14,022 nucleotides of DNA from assembly GCA_019417795.1 (NCBI GenBank), contig DXUR01000016.1, positions 1 to 14,022 of the forward strand. Reading direction: 5' to 3'. The position numbers were made by a program, and so were the translations under genes. The notes beneath the pieces are model-generated. The model was given only the letters and a program-made list of their open reading frames with translations. It had not been told where the DNA came from and ran no database searches. The DNA comes from Clostridiales bacterium. GTDB lineage: Bacteria; Bacillota_A; Clostridia; Oscillospirales; Oscillospiraceae. Shown here piece after piece: positions 13,904 to 14,022 of the stretch (the first letter of the stretch is position 1; each line of letters opens with the position of its first letter).

Positions 13904-14022
13904 ATGTTCAAGATCACAAAAGACGGGGCGACCGTGGCCATGACCGAGGCCCCCAACTACATCAAGCAGGCGGAAAACGGCTGTTTCGTGCTGTGCCCGG
14001 AGGCGGAGGCCACGGGGATCGC
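13904..14022 (+). CDS. Small phage protein, function unknown (partial, runs off the window)
   Basis: An ATG at 13904 follows GGAGGT at 13891-13896, which overlaps the end of the reverse transcriptase gene. The frame is open for 39 codons to the window edge and reads MFKITKDGATVAMTEAPNYI, then KQAENGCFVLCPEAEATGI. This looks like a small protein often found after tail fibre genes in gut Firmicutes phages, but I know of no function for it. The C-terminus is missing. Confidence 0.75.
   Translation, partial: MFKITKDGATVAMTEAPNYIKQAENGCFVLCPEAEATGI

Overview
The window is a tail-gene operon from a contractile-tailed (myovirus-type) phage or prophage. It ends in an apparently complete diversity-generating retroelement (DGR). 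All genes lie on the + strand, are tightly packed, often overlap by 1-8 bases, and have strong AGGAGG-type ribosome binding sites. The GC-rich DNA, these binding sites and the protein styles point to a Gram-positive host, most likely a gut clostridium (Oscillospiraceae-like). That host assignment is inference; no host gene is present.

Bases 1-9106 hold the tail and baseplate module, in this order: the end of an upstream gene, an 83-residue unknown protein, tail sheath, tail tube, tail assembly chaperone with a probable -1 frameshift extension, tape measure, gpX (LysM-like), gpD (hub), gpV (spike), gpU, gpW/gp25 (wedge), gpJ and gpI. The parts are P2/Mu-like, but the order differs from P2. The chaperone would coat the tape measure while the tube polymerises inside the sheath. 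gpD, gpV, gpW, gpJ and gpI would form the baseplate.

Bases 9123-11831 encode a 902-residue tail fibre. It has a tail-collar-type N-terminus, four tandem Ig-like (Big_3) domains and a C-terminal DUF6273/C-type-lectin-like domain. The last 44 residues are the DGR variable region (VR).

Bases 11832-13900 are the DGR: a 10-bp hairpin with a GNRA loop just past VR, an Avd-like helical accessory protein, a 127-nt template repeat (TR), a spacer with predicted RNA structure, and a reverse transcriptase with the DGR-type GxxxSQ motif and YMDD. VR and TR align without gaps at 112 of 127 positions. Fourteen of the 15 differences are at template adenines, and all nine clustered AAY codons are changed. 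This is the signature of adenine-directed mutagenic retrohoming aimed at the receptor-binding tip of the tail. The window ends inside a small unknown gene starting at 13904.

The longest stretch without a conventional gene is 12375-12775 (TR and spacer). I saw no tRNA, rRNA, CRISPR array, insertion sequence, attachment site or convincing promoter.
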